A stretch of 64,000 bases of DNA from Streptomyces filipinensis. GTDB lineage: Bacteria; Actinomycetota; Actinomycetes; Streptomycetales; Streptomycetaceae. Below are positions 25,823 to 35,302 of the stretch, in pieces. Location of the stretch: NCBI RefSeq assembly GCF_014649495.1, contig NZ_BMTD01000013.1:62001-126000 (forward strand). The letters run 5' to 3'. The notes beneath the pieces were generated by a model. The model was not told where the DNA came from. It saw only the letters and a program-made list of their open reading frames with translations, and ran no database searches. Within the stretch, counting starts at the first letter, position 1. Every line of letters begins with the position of its first letter. The translations under genes and the position numbers were made by a program.

Positions 25823-26941
25823 TCAGAGGCGGATGACGATCAGGGCGATGTCGTCGCGGGCACCGCTGGTGACGCCGAGGCGGGCCAGCAACGCGTCCGC
25901 CAGGTGGTCGGGGCCGAGGGCGCTGTCCCCGGCAAGGGCTGAGGTCAGGCGGGCCAGGCTGACGTCGATGTCCTCGTCGTGGCGTTCGATGAGCCCGTCG
26001 GTGTAGAGCACGAGGGTGTCGCCCGGCGTGTAGGACAGACCAGCCTGGGGGCGGGGCACGTGGTACGGGCGGGCACCGAGCGGCAGATCGGTGGCCTGGT
26101 CCAGCAGCTCGCAGCTCCTGTCGGGGTGGAGCAGGACGGGGGGTGGGTGACCTGCGTTGCTGTAGACGATCAGTCGGCTGCGGGTGTCGATGAGTACCTT
26201 CACCGCGGTGGCGGCCGTGGCGCCTTCCAGGGAGCGGGCGTACAGGCCGAGGACTTCCAGGGCCTGAGCCGGGCTGGGGATGGCCCGGATGGCCGCGCTC
26301 AGCGCGCTGCGGAGCATGCCCATGACGGCCGCGGCCTGCAGGCCGTGGCCGACGACGTCGCCGACCGCCGCGGCGTAGCGGTCGGGTGGCAGGTCGACGA
26401 CGTCGTACCAGTCGCCGCACACGTTGAGGGACCTCGTGGCCGGCAGGTACCGCACGGCGATGCTGCCGTTGTGCTGGTTCAGGTCGGGAGCCTGGAGCAT
26501 GGCCTCCTGCAGAGCGACGGCGACCCTGCGTTCACGCGCGTGGGCCCGGCGCAGTTCCTGGTTCAGCCGGGACAGCTCCCGGGCCCGCGTGTACAGCTCC
26601 GCTGCCAGGCCCTTTTCCCGTTCGGTCAGCTCCTCGGTGAGCCGGCGTGCCCGGCGTGAGTGGACGAAGGGGGTGACGTCCTCGGATCGTTGGACGATCC
26701 ATTTCACCTTGCCGTCCGGTCCGGGGATCGGGGTGTGGATGTCGGACCACCACCGTTCCTCGAACCCTTCCTGCCGGTCGGAGACGGGGATGTCGTACCG
26801 CTGCAGGACCAGGGCGTCCGGGGCCCCGGTGTCCAGCACCCGGTCCAGTGACGCCTTGACGTTCCGTTCCGCGGCGCCGGGTACGCCGGGGTTCTCCGGC
26901 AGGGCGTCGAAGAAGGCCGTGAAGTTGACTTCCGCTGTCAT
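25823..26941 (-). CDS. PP2C phosphatase with a truncated PAS domain
   Basis: 372 residues. The N-terminal 95 residues match a PAS-like module (ERNVKASLDRVLDTGAPDAL, LQRYDIPV, FEERWWSDIHTPIPGPDG, IVQRSEDVTPFV). Its first strands are missing: FFDALP runs directly into ENPGVPGAAERN. A coiled-coil linker (LTEELTEREKGLAAELY) leads to the PP2C domain (CGDWYDVVDLPP, VGDVVGHGLQAAAVMG, NAGHPPPVLLHP, LYTDGLIERHDE, ARDDIALIVI). It lies upstream of a second phosphatase gene in the same direction with 116 bases between. Metal-site residues are intact. Confidence 0.9.
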   Translation of the reverse strand: MTAEVNFTAFFDALPENPGVPGAAERNVKASLDRVLDTGAPDALVLQRYDIPVSDRQEGFEERWWSDIHTPIPGPDGKVKWIVQRSEDVTPFVHSRRARRLTEELTEREKGLAAELYTRARELSRLNQELRRAHARERRVAVALQEAMLQAPDLNQHNGSIAVRYLPATRSLNVCGDWYDVVDLPPDRYAAAVGDVVGHGLQAAAVMGMLRSALSAAIRAIPSPAQALEVLGLYARSLEGATAATAVKVLIDTRSRLIVYSNAGHPPPVLLHPDRSCELLDQATDLPLGARPYHVPRPQAGLSYTPGDTLVLYTDGLIERHDEDIDVSLARLTSALAGDSALGPDHLADALLARLGVTSGARDDIALIVIRL

Positions 26942-27057
26942 GGCGCGCTCTCTTCAGCCGACGAGCGCGACTGTCCGATACCAATCTACGAGCGATCCGG
27001 CTGCCGGGCTCCCCTGCGGCCGGGGCGGCGCAGGGCACCGGCCGCCCTCGCCGACGC

Positions 27058-29127
27058 TCAGGGCAGGGCTCGGGCGATGAGCAGCGCGACGTCGTCCTCG
27101 CCGCCGGGCGAGCGCAGAAGGTCCAGGACGCGGTCGCAGGTGTCTTCCAGATCGTGGCCACGGGTCGCGGTGAGGGCGTCGAGGAGAGTGTTCAGGCGGG
27201 CGTCGATGGGTTCGCTCCGGGTCTCCACCAAGCCATCGGTGTAGAGAGCCAGCATGTCGCCGGGGCGGAAGGCGACGGTGGTGGCCTCGAAGGGGACCCC
27301 GCCGACGCCCAGCGGTGTGCCGGTGGGCGGGTCGAGCAGCTGTGCTGCGTGGCCGAGGCGCATCAGGGCCGGGGGCAGGTGACCGGCGAGGCAGATCTCG
27401 CACTCGCCCTGGTGAGGGTCGTAGACGCAGTAGATGCAGGTGGTGATGGCCTGCTCAGCGCCCTCGGTCAGGTGATCGAGGTGACGCAGGGCCTCGGCGG
27501 GGGCGAGGTCGAGTTCGGCGAAGGCGCGGGCGGCACTGCGGAGTTGGCCCATGGTGGCGGCGGCTTTGATGCCGCTGCCCATGACGTCGCCCACGACCAG
27601 GGCGGTCTTGTCTCCCTGGAGGGGTATGGCGTCGTACCAGTCGCCGCCGATCTCGCTCGCGGCGCCGGCGGGCTGGTAGCGGCAGGCGACCTCCAGGCCG
27701 GGCAGCCGCGAAGGGGGATCGGGCAGCAGGCTGCGCTGCAGGGTGAGGGCCGCTCGGCGCTGTGCCTGGTATCCGCGGGCGTTGTCGATGGAGACCGCGG
27801 CCCGGGCGGCCAGCTCCGAGGCGAGGACGGCGTCGTCGTCGTCGAAGGGTGTGCGGTTGTGGGTGCGTTTGAGGTCGAGGGCACCGAGGACTTCGCCCCG
27901 GGCCATGAGCGGTACGGCCAGGTAGGAGTGAACGCCGGCCTCCGCGAGGCGGGAGGCGGCCTCGCCGTGCAGGGCGATGCGCTCCAGGTCCCGCCGGGTG
28001 GTGTGGGGCACCAGGACCGGTTCACGGGTGCGCACGCACCGGGTGATCAGGTGGTCGCTGTCATAGGGGGCGAGTCCCCCGGGCAGGTCGGCCGCGCGGA
28101 CCGCCTCTGCGGGGTGGGCCGCGCTGACGGCGAGGGCGCGGAATACGGCCGGGCCCTCGTTCGGGGCGGTGCGGCCGTCGAGGGCGCTGTCGAGCACGTC
28201 CACGCAGGCCACATCGGCCAGGACCGGTACCACCACGTCGGCCAGCTCGCACGCTGTCGTTTCCACGTCGAGGGTGGTGCCCACGCAGCCGGAAGCCGTG
28301 GCGATCAGTGCCAGCCGTTGCCGGGCCTGTGCCGCCTCGGCAGCGGCTCGGTGACGTTCGGTGACGTCGATGACGGAGTAGGCCAGACCCAGCACCCGCC
28401 CGCCGGAGTCCTCCAGCCGGTAGTACGAGACGGACCAGGCGTGCTCGTGGTCGGGATCGTTGGGTGGCCGGCAGATGATGTCCCGGTCCACCACCGACTC
28501 GCCCGTCTCCAGGACGCGCCGCAGACGCGCCTCGGGGTCCGTGTCCAGGAAGGTCAGGATCTCGCCGACGGACCGGCCCAGACGCTCGGCGGCGGACTGA
28601 CCGGTGATGCGTTCCAGCGCGGGATTCACGGCCAGGTACCGCAGGTCAGGATCCAGAATGGCGAGCCCGACCGGGGACTGGGACACCAGACGCATGGCCA
28701 GGGCCGCATCCCGCTCGACCCGCTCCACGGCTGCCTGGTCCGCGGCGAGACCCAGGGCGTAGGCCTCACCGAGGTCGTCCAGCAGCCGCATGTTGCGGAA
28801 CTCCACGAGGCGGGTGCTGCCGTCCTTGTGCCGGATCGGGAAGGCCCCGGCCCAGTCCGCGCCGGATTCCAGGACCTCGGCGAACAGCTTGATCACCTCG
28901 TCCTGGTGCTCCTCGTGGACCGTCAGGGGAGCCGCGTACTGGCCCAGTGCCTCCGCCGCGGTCCAGCCGAACAGTTCCTCGGCCTTCGGGCTCCAGAAGA
29001 CCACCTGGCCCTGGGAGTTCAGCACCACCGCGGCGACGCTGAGCAGATCGAGCAGGCCGCTGGGCGGCGCGGCACGACCCGCTGCTGACCGGCCGTCGCC
29101 TGCTCGGGAGGACTCCGTCGTGCCCAT
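27058..29127 (-). CDS. PAS-PAS-GAF-PP2C phosphatase
   Basis: 689 residues, soluble. PAS 1 spans about 28-130 (AAVVLNSQGQVVFWSPKAEE), PAS 2 about 140-265 (SPVGLAILDPDLRYLAVNPA; AYSVIDVTERH), GAF about 290-455 (TTLDVETTACELADVVVPVL; SYLAVPLMARGEVLGALDL) and PP2C about 470-689. The PP2C motifs are IGGDWYDAIP, VGDVMGSGIKAAATMG, LAGHLPPALM, LYTDGLVETR and GGEDDVALLI. No HATPase module follows. Partner proteins are expected to be STAS anti-anti-sigma factors. AAGGAAAG precedes the ATG at 29127. It is followed by the smaller PAS-PP2C gene on the same strand. Confidence 0.92.
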   Translation of the reverse strand: MGTTESSRAGDGRSAAGRAAPPSGLLDLLSVAAVVLNSQGQVVFWSPKAEELFGWTAAEALGQYAAPLTVHEEHQDEVIKLFAEVLESGADWAGAFPIRHKDGSTRLVEFRNMRLLDDLGEAYALGLAADQAAVERVERDAALAMRLVSQSPVGLAILDPDLRYLAVNPALERITGQSAAERLGRSVGEILTFLDTDPEARLRRVLETGESVVDRDIICRPPNDPDHEHAWSVSYYRLEDSGGRVLGLAYSVIDVTERHRAAAEAAQARQRLALIATASGCVGTTLDVETTACELADVVVPVLADVACVDVLDSALDGRTAPNEGPAVFRALAVSAAHPAEAVRAADLPGGLAPYDSDHLITRCVRTREPVLVPHTTRRDLERIALHGEAASRLAEAGVHSYLAVPLMARGEVLGALDLKRTHNRTPFDDDDAVLASELAARAAVSIDNARGYQAQRRAALTLQRSLLPDPPSRLPGLEVACRYQPAGAASEIGGDWYDAIPLQGDKTALVVGDVMGSGIKAAATMGQLRSAARAFAELDLAPAEALRHLDHLTEGAEQAITTCIYCVYDPHQGECEICLAGHLPPALMRLGHAAQLLDPPTGTPLGVGGVPFEATTVAFRPGDMLALYTDGLVETRSEPIDARLNTLLDALTATRGHDLEDTCDRVLDLLRSPGGEDDVALLIARALP

Positions 29128-29342
29128 GTCTCACTTTCCTTCCCGCTCGGCGCCTCGGCCTGTGCCGTACCGGCGGGCGTGCTGTCTCCATCCATGGTCG
29201 GCCCAAACCGAGGAGGCACACACCTGGACCGGCTGCCGGGACACCGCACGCGAGGGCGGTGCGCACCGGTCGGCCAAGGGCGGTCTCCAGCGGTGAGCTG
29301 TCGAAAGGCCGCGGTCGGTGCCGGGGCGGTGGGCCTCGGAGG

Positions 29343-31649
29343 TCAGCGAGGGCCGTCTCCCTGCGCCGCCGCGGCGAGGCTCGGCTGGAGACGGCGGGCG
29401 ACGTCGACGTGGTCGCCGGTCCAGATGATGCGGACCGCCATGGCGGTGGCCTGGCCGTCACCGTCGACGAGGTCGGTGCGCACGGACTCGACGAGGCGGG
29501 CGAGGGCCTCGGGTCGGAGCCGGACGGAGTCCGGGACGGGCGTGTTCTCGGCGAGGCTCTCGGCGAGGCCGTCGTACCAGGCGGTGACGTGGTGGGCCGC
29601 GCCGACGATGGCGCGCTGTGCCTCGGTCCGATCGGCGCCGCCGCTGGCCGGACCGGCGCTCCGCCACAGGGAGACGACGGCGTCGGCGGCCAGGCGAAGG
29701 GCGACGACGCCGGTGACGAGGGTGGTCATGTCGGCCAGGGAGACCTGCTTGGTGCCGCGCTCTGCCAGATAGGTACGGAACGCGTCGTCCAGTCGGCGGG
29801 CGGACGCCGCCGCCTCGCGGCTCGGCTGCACCGGTTCGCCACCGGCCGCGGCGGAGGCCGCTCGGGTGCAGTGGCCGAGCGCGTACGCGACCGCCTCGGC
29901 CAGGTAACGGGCACTGTCGCGGTAGGCGTCCGCGAGTGCCTTGCGCACGGCCGCCGCGGCCCCCCGGGGCCAGAAGAACAGCGCGACCACGACGCTGACC
30001 GCGCAGCCGAGGGCGATGTCCTGGATCCGGAGCAGGACGATGTGCCAGTCCGGGTTCTGGCCGATGTTGAACAGCACGGCGAGAGTGACGGTGAACGCGG
30101 CCTGCCCGGCGGCGAAGGAGATGACGGCGGGAGCGATACCGGCCAGCAGTACGGCGACGGGCAGCAGGAACCACAGAGCGGTGCCGTGCTGCCCGATCAG
30201 TTGCAGCAGTCCGGCCCCGATGACCGAGCCGAGCACGGTGCCGGCGACGGCGCGCAACGCGTTCTGGCCCGTGCTGAGCGCGTTGGACCGCAGCACGGAC
30301 AGGGTCCCCAGCAGCACCCAGAAGGAGTGCGCCACGCCGGTCAGGCCGGCGAGCAGCACCGCGATCGCGAGCCCTGCGGCGCCGCGCAGGCTGTTGTGCA
30401 GCCACACCGAGCGGAGTCCCAGATGCGCCGCGGCCCGTTCGCGGGCGGATGCCAACGGCTCGGTCAGCGCACCGGGTTCGCGGCCGAGCAGCCGATCGGG
30501 CCAGGGGCGCTGCCATGCGGCGGCGGCCAGCTCGACGTTGCCGGCGACCTGCACCACGGCGAACCCGACCTCCTGGGCGCCGAAGGAGAGATCGAGCGTG
30601 GCCAGGAAGCCGTAGATCTCCGCCGCACTGCCGCCGACCGGGTGGTCGGCGGGCAGGCGCACCGTGGAGCTCTGCTCCATCCCGCTCATGGTCGCCCTCA
30701 GCCGCTCCCTGCGGGCGCGCAGCGGGGCCGCGTCCCGGCGCGGATCCGTGAGCAGCTCGGCGACGTGGTCGAGTACGTCGGCGGCGGCCAGGCGCACCGT
30801 TCGCGCGGCCGGGTCGCAGGGCGGGGGCTCGTCGGTGTACGCCGGCCGGTCGGCCAGGATGCCGGTCAGCCAGGTCAGCTCGTCGACCAGGCGGACCAGG
30901 GCACGTGAGGTCGTGGACAGGCCGGTGGGGCGGTAGGGGGCGGTGTCGAAGGCACGGCGCAGGTCCGCTGCCGCGTCGGCGGTGCGTTCGGCCGCCGCCC
31001 GACGCCGCGTGGCATCGGGCGTCACGCCATAGGCACCGAGGCCGGACGCGTCCAGGCGCAGATGTGCGGCGGCGGCGCGGCAGACCCGGGCGGCGGGCGC
31101 GCTGAGGGGATCGGCGACGGGACGCGGCCACAGCAGGCACACCGCCGGCAGGGCCACCGCTGCCGCCAGCCCCGCGCCCGCGAGGCGGTCGGGGAGCTGG
31201 GACAGCGGTACCGGTGCGCTGACCGGCAGGACGAAGGCGAGCAGGAGCGCGGTCGCGCTGCCGGCCAGGACCGAGCTGACGACGCCGGAGAAGAGGACCA
31301 CGAATCCGATCACCAGTGTGGTGAGGACGGCGAGCCAGGTCATGTGCGCCACGACGGTGCCCACACAGATCAGCACCGCCCAGGCCACCGCGAGGCCGGC
31401 CTGCGCCCGCAGCCGCTCCACCAGCGGACCGCTGAAATCGACCAGCAGCAGCATCGAGAACGACCCGAACGCGGCGAAGCTCGCCATCGTCGGAGAGTGC
31501 AGCACCTGACCGCACAGCGCGAACAGGGCCGGCATCACGAGTGCGGTCCGCCCGGCCCGGCGGGTCGCCGCGAGATCGGGGTCGTGCGCCCGCCACCACG
31601 TCACCAACCCTGACGCGGGCCCGTTGCGCGCCGGGTCCTGCACGGACAT
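29343..31649 (-). CDS. FUSC family membrane protein
   Basis: 768 residues with two sets of about six hydrophobic helices (residues 30-175 and 425-555), separated and followed by cytoplasmic helical domains. This is the fusaric-acid-resistance (FUSC/YccS-like) layout. WWRAHDPDLAATRRAGRTAL at the start and WPRGAAAAVRKALADAYRD after the second set are typical. It may export aromatic acids or serve a cell-envelope role. ATG at 31649 is preferred over GTG at 31655 because GGGAGG ends immediately before the GTG. Confidence 0.85.
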   Translation of the reverse strand: MSVQDPARNGPASGLVTWWRAHDPDLAATRRAGRTALVMPALFALCGQVLHSPTMASFAAFGSFSMLLLVDFSGPLVERLRAQAGLAVAWAVLICVGTVVAHMTWLAVLTTLVIGFVVLFSGVVSSVLAGSATALLLAFVLPVSAPVPLSQLPDRLAGAGLAAAVALPAVCLLWPRPVADPLSAPAARVCRAAAAHLRLDASGLGAYGVTPDATRRRAAAERTADAAADLRRAFDTAPYRPTGLSTTSRALVRLVDELTWLTGILADRPAYTDEPPPCDPAARTVRLAAADVLDHVAELLTDPRRDAAPLRARRERLRATMSGMEQSSTVRLPADHPVGGSAAEIYGFLATLDLSFGAQEVGFAVVQVAGNVELAAAAWQRPWPDRLLGREPGALTEPLASARERAAAHLGLRSVWLHNSLRGAAGLAIAVLLAGLTGVAHSFWVLLGTLSVLRSNALSTGQNALRAVAGTVLGSVIGAGLLQLIGQHGTALWFLLPVAVLLAGIAPAVISFAAGQAAFTVTLAVLFNIGQNPDWHIVLLRIQDIALGCAVSVVVALFFWPRGAAAAVRKALADAYRDSARYLAEAVAYALGHCTRAASAAAGGEPVQPSREAAASARRLDDAFRTYLAERGTKQVSLADMTTLVTGVVALRLAADAVVSLWRSAGPASGGADRTEAQRAIVGAAHHVTAWYDGLAESLAENTPVPDSVRLRPEALARLVESVRTDLVDGDGQATAMAVRIIWTGDHVDVARRLQPSLAAAAQGDGPR

Positions 31650-31836
31650 GCGCACCTCCCGTCGCCATGAGCATGGCCGGCTCGGCCGTGCCGCGCCTCA
31701 CCACCCATATGCGAACACCCGGCGGGTCACCGCAACCCAGCCCGCGAAGGCCGGCCGCCCGCAGCCGACGGCGGTACCTCCACGACGAAGAACAGGAAGT
31801 TGGGTCGCAGCCTGGTAGTCGCGCGAAGCACACCCC

Positions 31837-32388
31837 TCAGCGATCGACGGAGGACGGCTCCGCCGAGGCGTGCAGCAGCAGGTCGCGCAGCGCCATGGCG
31901 GTGTCCGACGGCTCGGTGGGGGTGAGGACGAGCTGGTCGACGGTGGTCGAAGGGCCGGTGAGAGGGATGACACGCAGGCCGGGTGGCTGGTGGTCGAGTG
32001 CGGCTTCGACGGTGATGCCGATCCCCGTTCCCGCAGCGACGTGAGCGGCGACGGCGTGCACGCTGTCGGCGGTTCTGATGATGCGCAGGTCGGCTCCGCC
32101 GATGTGGAAGGCGGACAGGAGGCGGTCGCACAGACCGCTGTTGATCTGGTGGGGCCAGGTGAGCAGGCCGGTGGTGGACAGTTCGGACGCGCTCAGCTCG
32201 GCGTGTCCGGCGAGGGGGTGGGACGCGGGTACGAGCGCCATGAACCTCTCGGTGGACAGCACCCTCGCGCGGACGCCGGTGACGTCGCCGGTCGCCCAGC
32301 CGATGCCCAGCCCGATCGTCTCCGCCCGCAGGGCGGTGAGCTGGGCCGTGGTCGGCATGGCCTCCGGCACGATCGTCACTTCCGGGTA
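31837..32388 (-). pseudogene. 5'-truncated LysR-type regulator (effector domain only)
   Basis: The minus-strand frame from about 32388 to the stop at 31837 encodes a LysR substrate-binding domain from mid-lobe (YPEVTIVPEAMPTTAQLTAL) to the C-terminus (GTGIGITVEAALDHQPPGLR). About 100 residues including the whole HTH are missing. Immediately beyond, the DNA becomes a flavodoxin-like gene on the other strand. There is no start codon of its own, so it is non-functional. Confidence 0.75.
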
Positions 32389-32983
32389 CCACTCGGTGCA
32401 CGGACACACCCGGGTCCTGGCCGAGCACCTCGCCGACGGGGCGCGGCTGGTGCCGGGCGCCCGCGTGCATCTCGTGGAGATCCGGGCCGAGGACGTCACC
32501 GCGGGCCGTTGGCACGACGCGGGGGTGCTGGCGCTGCTGGGGCGTTCCGATGCGATCGTGCTCGGCTGCCCGACGCTGATGGGGAGCGTGTCGGCGGTGT
32601 TCAAGGCGTTCATGGAGGCGGCGTTCACGCCGTTCACGACGCAGGCGTGGAAGGACAAGCTGGCCGGAGGGTTCACCATGTCCGCCTCGCAGAGCGGCGA
32701 CAAGCTGGCGGTACCGCAGCAACTGGCGGTTTTCGCCGCTCAGTTGGGCATGCAGTGGATCGGCGTGGGCGACATGCCGGGCAACAACTGGAGCGGTGGC
32801 GACCGCGACGACGTGAACCGGCTGGGCTCGTGGCTGGGTCTGATGAGCCAGAGCCACGCTGACCGCGGGGCGGAGGATGCCGGATCGCGCGGCGACCTGG
32901 TCACCGCGGAGCGGTACGGCGAGCGGATCGCCTGGCTGACTCAGCGTTGGGTCAACGCCGTGTCGTACGAGACCCCCGGATGA
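32357..32983 (+). CDS. WrbA/flavodoxin-like NAD(P)H:quinone oxidoreductase, 5' end probably rebuilt by deletion
   Basis: 208 residues if it starts at the in-frame ATG 32357. The FMN phosphate loop YHSVHGHTRVLAEHLADGA and the VLGCPTLMGSVSAVFKAFME and GGFTMSASQSGDK segments are typical of WrbA-like flavoproteins. The first ten residues come from the antisense of the truncated LysR gene, replacing the normal first beta-strand. No ribosome-binding site precedes this ATG. The coding body looks intact, so loss may be recent. Whether it is expressed is doubtful. Confidence 0.7.
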   Translation: MASGTIVTSGYHSVHGHTRVLAEHLADGARLVPGARVHLVEIRAEDVTAGRWHDAGVLALLGRSDAIVLGCPTLMGSVSAVFKAFMEAAFTPFTTQAWKDKLAGGFTMSASQSGDKLAVPQQLAVFAAQLGMQWIGVGDMPGNNWSGGDRDDVNRLGSWLGLMSQSHADRGAEDAGSRGDLVTAERYGERIAWLTQRWVNAVSYETPG

Positions 32984-33115
32984 CCGAACACGAGGCCCGC
33001 GCCCTGTCGGCCTCCCTCCGGGAGACGGGCGACGCACCAGCAGCGCTGACCGGCGCCTGACCCCGCACGTCACCCCGCGGACGCCAAAGAGCTCGGGAGG
33101 GACCCGCACTCCGAA

Positions 33116-33151
33116 GGGCCGGCGCGCACCTGGCACGGTGCGCGCCGGCCC
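33116..33151 (-). terminator. Perfect 15-base hairpin downstream of the secreted Ig-like gene
   Basis: GGGCCGGCGCGCACC and GGTGCGCGCCGGCCC pair perfectly around TGGCAC. The structure begins 18 bases past the stop of the minus-strand gene at 33170, as expected of an intrinsic terminator in a high-GC genome. Confidence 0.8.
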
Positions 33152-33169
33152 GACAGGGGTGACCGCGGC

Positions 33170-33589
33170 TCAGCGGACCGTCACGGTGAAGACCGGTGAG
33201 GCCGTGGTGCCGCTGACGACACGCAGGTCGTTCTTGCCCTTCAGGCCGAGCTTGACGCCCAGCGAGTAGGAGCCGTTGCGCAGGACGGGTGTGGTGGCGG
33301 GCAGGCTGACCCACGTGCCGTGCTGCTTCTGCTGCAGGGTCACCTTGCTGCCCGCCGTGAGGCCGGTCGTCTTGCCGGTGACCCGGAACAGCTGCCATGC
33401 GCGGACGGACGTCGCCGACGGCGTGGCGGTGATGCCGGCCTTGGGAGCCTGCGCCTTGTGCGCAACGGCGACCGGGGAGGCGGTGTGCGCCTGCGGGGTG
33501 GCCGCCATGGCGGTGCCGGCGAGGGCGAGGGAGGCGGCGCCGAGGGCACCGACGACGGCTATGCGCAGGGAGCGCCGCTTCGAGACCAT
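33170..33589 (-). CDS. Secreted Ig-like beta-sandwich protein
   Basis: 139 residues. Sec signal peptide (MVSKRRSLRIAVVGALGAAS to ALAGTAMAA). The mature part ends in a repeat-like beta module (RVTGKTTGLTAGSKVTLQQ, GTWVSLPATTPVLRNGSYSL, LGLKGKNDLRVV, SPVFTVTVR) seen in secreted streptomycete proteins. No enzyme motif. AAAGGGA lies about 10 bases upstream of the ATG. An inverted repeat lies further upstream and a strong terminator downstream, suggesting regulated single-gene expression. Confidence 0.8.
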   Translation of the reverse strand: MVSKRRSLRIAVVGALGAASLALAGTAMAATPQAHTASPVAVAHKAQAPKAGITATPSATSVRAWQLFRVTGKTTGLTAGSKVTLQQKQHGTWVSLPATTPVLRNGSYSLGVKLGLKGKNDLRVVSGTTASPVFTVTVR

Positions 33590-33625
33590 CACTGATACAT
33601 CCCTTTCCGTGAGAGGAGAAACGTT

Positions 33626-33659
33626 CGCACCAAAGGTGCTGTACATGCCGTTTGGTGCG
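33626..33659. promoter_or_regulatory. Spaced 9-base inverted repeat upstream of the secreted Ig-like gene
   Basis: CGCACCAAA and TTTGGTGCG flank a 16-base spacer, 37 bases upstream of the minus-strand start. The arms are identical and separated by about two helical turns centre to centre, which fits a dimeric repressor or activator. The region is AT-richer than its surroundings. Confidence 0.45.
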
Positions 33660-33836
33660 GTCATCAGAAGTGACGTCACCCTGGAGACGGGCGTTCATCG
33701 GCGATATGTCCCTGTCTTGTAACGGACAGCGGTTGCCTCTGCCGTACCGCCCGCCCTGGCGGCCCTCGCCGCGGGCCAGCCCGACGTGAGAGGGCCCGGG
33801 ATCGGTGTGAGACTGGGCACGGAAGGGGTGATCCCC

Positions 33837-35042
33837 GTGTCGGACCCACCGCACGCGTCCTCCGGTCCCGACACCGCTGTCGACGAGAATCGGCTGGAAG
33901 AGCTGATCATCGAGGCTCAGACCGCGCTGCCGGTCGAACTGCCGGCCCTGGCGAACCGGTGCGCCTCCTCCCTCGGCCTGGACACCGCGCTGATCTATCT
34001 CGTCGACCTGCAGCAACGGCTGCTCGTCCCCCTCGAAGAGACCTTGGACCCGTTGCCGGTGGACCGCTCGTCGGCCGGCAGGGCGTACCGCACGGTTTCC
34101 CCGCGGGTGACCGAGACCGACGACGGCTTGGTCCTCTGGATGCCTCTGGTCGACGGCGCGGAGCGGCTGGGCGTGCTGGCGGTGCGGACCGCCTCGCTCG
34201 ACGAGGTGCGCGTGCGCCGCAGCCGGATGCTGGCCCATCTCTTCGCCATGCTGATCACCTCCAAGCGCGCCTACAGCGACTGGCTCGCCGCCCGCACCCG
34301 CACGGTGCCCATGGGGTTGCCCGCCGAGATGCTGCGGGCCTTCCTGCCGCCCCACACCGTCGGCAGCCGCAGGTGCGTGTCGACCGCGGTCCTGGAACCG
34401 GCGTACGACATCGCCGGCGACGCGTTCGACCACTCGGTGGTCAAGAACGTGCTGCACACCATGATCCTCGACTCGATGGGTCACGATCTGACCGCCGGCC
34501 TGACCACGTCGGTCGCCATGGCGGCGGCGCGCAACGCCCGCCGCGGCGGTGGGGACCTGGCCGATGTCGTCGGCTCCGTCGATCGGGCGCTCGCCCAGTG
34601 GGTGCCCGACCACTTCTGCACCGGCGTGCTGTGCCGGCTCGACGCCGAGACCGGGGTGCTGCACTGGGTCAACTGCGGTCATCCCCCACCGCTGCTGATC
34701 CGTGCCGAGCGGGTGCGCGCCGGCGTGCTGGACAGTCCCCCGCAGCCGCCGATCGGCCTGGCCGGACCGCTGGCCCCGGCAGCCCGGCAGGTCCACGAGA
34801 CGACCCTGGAGCCGGGCGACAGCGTGCTGCTCTACACCGACGGTGCCGTGGAGGCTCGCGACGGGGCCGGTGCGGAGTTCGGCCTCGACCGGTTCACCGA
34901 CTTCATCATCCGCTCCTCCGCCGCCGGACAGCGCCCGGCCGAGGTGCTGCGGCTGCTCATCCACGCCATCCTCGACCACCAGCGCAACCGGCTGCGGGAC
35001 GACCTGACCATCCTGCTCTTCGAATGGCGCCCGCAGCACTGA
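33837..35042 (+). CDS. GAF-PP2C phosphatase with divergent metal motifs
   Basis: 401 residues, soluble. The N-terminal 150 residues resemble a GAF domain (LANRCASSLGLDTALIYLVD; LVLWMPLVDGAERLGVLAV). The PP2C domain (about 175-400) has DIAGDAFDHSV in place of GGDWYD, DSMGHDLTAGL in place of GDVxGHGxxA, NCGHPPPLLI, LLYTDGAVEARD and RDDLTILL. The metal aspartates seem kept but the surroundings differ from the other six phosphatases here. GTG at 33837 has GGAAGGGG 8 bases upstream. Confidence 0.88.
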   Translation: MSDPPHASSGPDTAVDENRLEELIIEAQTALPVELPALANRCASSLGLDTALIYLVDLQQRLLVPLEETLDPLPVDRSSAGRAYRTVSPRVTETDDGLVLWMPLVDGAERLGVLAVRTASLDEVRVRRSRMLAHLFAMLITSKRAYSDWLAARTRTVPMGLPAEMLRAFLPPHTVGSRRCVSTAVLEPAYDIAGDAFDHSVVKNVLHTMILDSMGHDLTAGLTTSVAMAAARNARRGGGDLADVVGSVDRALAQWVPDHFCTGVLCRLDAETGVLHWVNCGHPPPLLIRAERVRAGVLDSPPQPPIGLAGPLAPAARQVHETTLEPGDSVLLYTDGAVEARDGAGAEFGLDRFTDFIIRSSAAGQRPAEVLRLLIHAILDHQRNRLRDDLTILLFEWRPQH

Positions 35043-35302
35043 GGTGGTACCGCGCCACGCCCCCGGACGACGGTCCCGGGCCACGTCCGCACCGGACGTC
35101 AACGCGCCGGTCGCGAGGCAATACGCGGCCTACGGTTCAGCCATGTTTCGGGCAACGTGTGATGATATCGGGCCCCTACACCGCGCCGAGGGATCACACT
35201 GAGCCCGGGTGGGGGAATGAGTGCGGCGGTTGTCAGCCGGCGCGCTTCCCGAAGTGCTGCGCCGACTCGGGGAAGTCCGCGCGGGAGTCGGTGGGGGGAC
35301 GC

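Noticed and set aside
26532..27403. Extra minus-strand frames between the two phosphatase genes at 25.8 and 27.1 kb
   Set aside because: Arg/Pro-rich shadow frames of the PAS-PP2C genes; only 116 bases separate the real genes.
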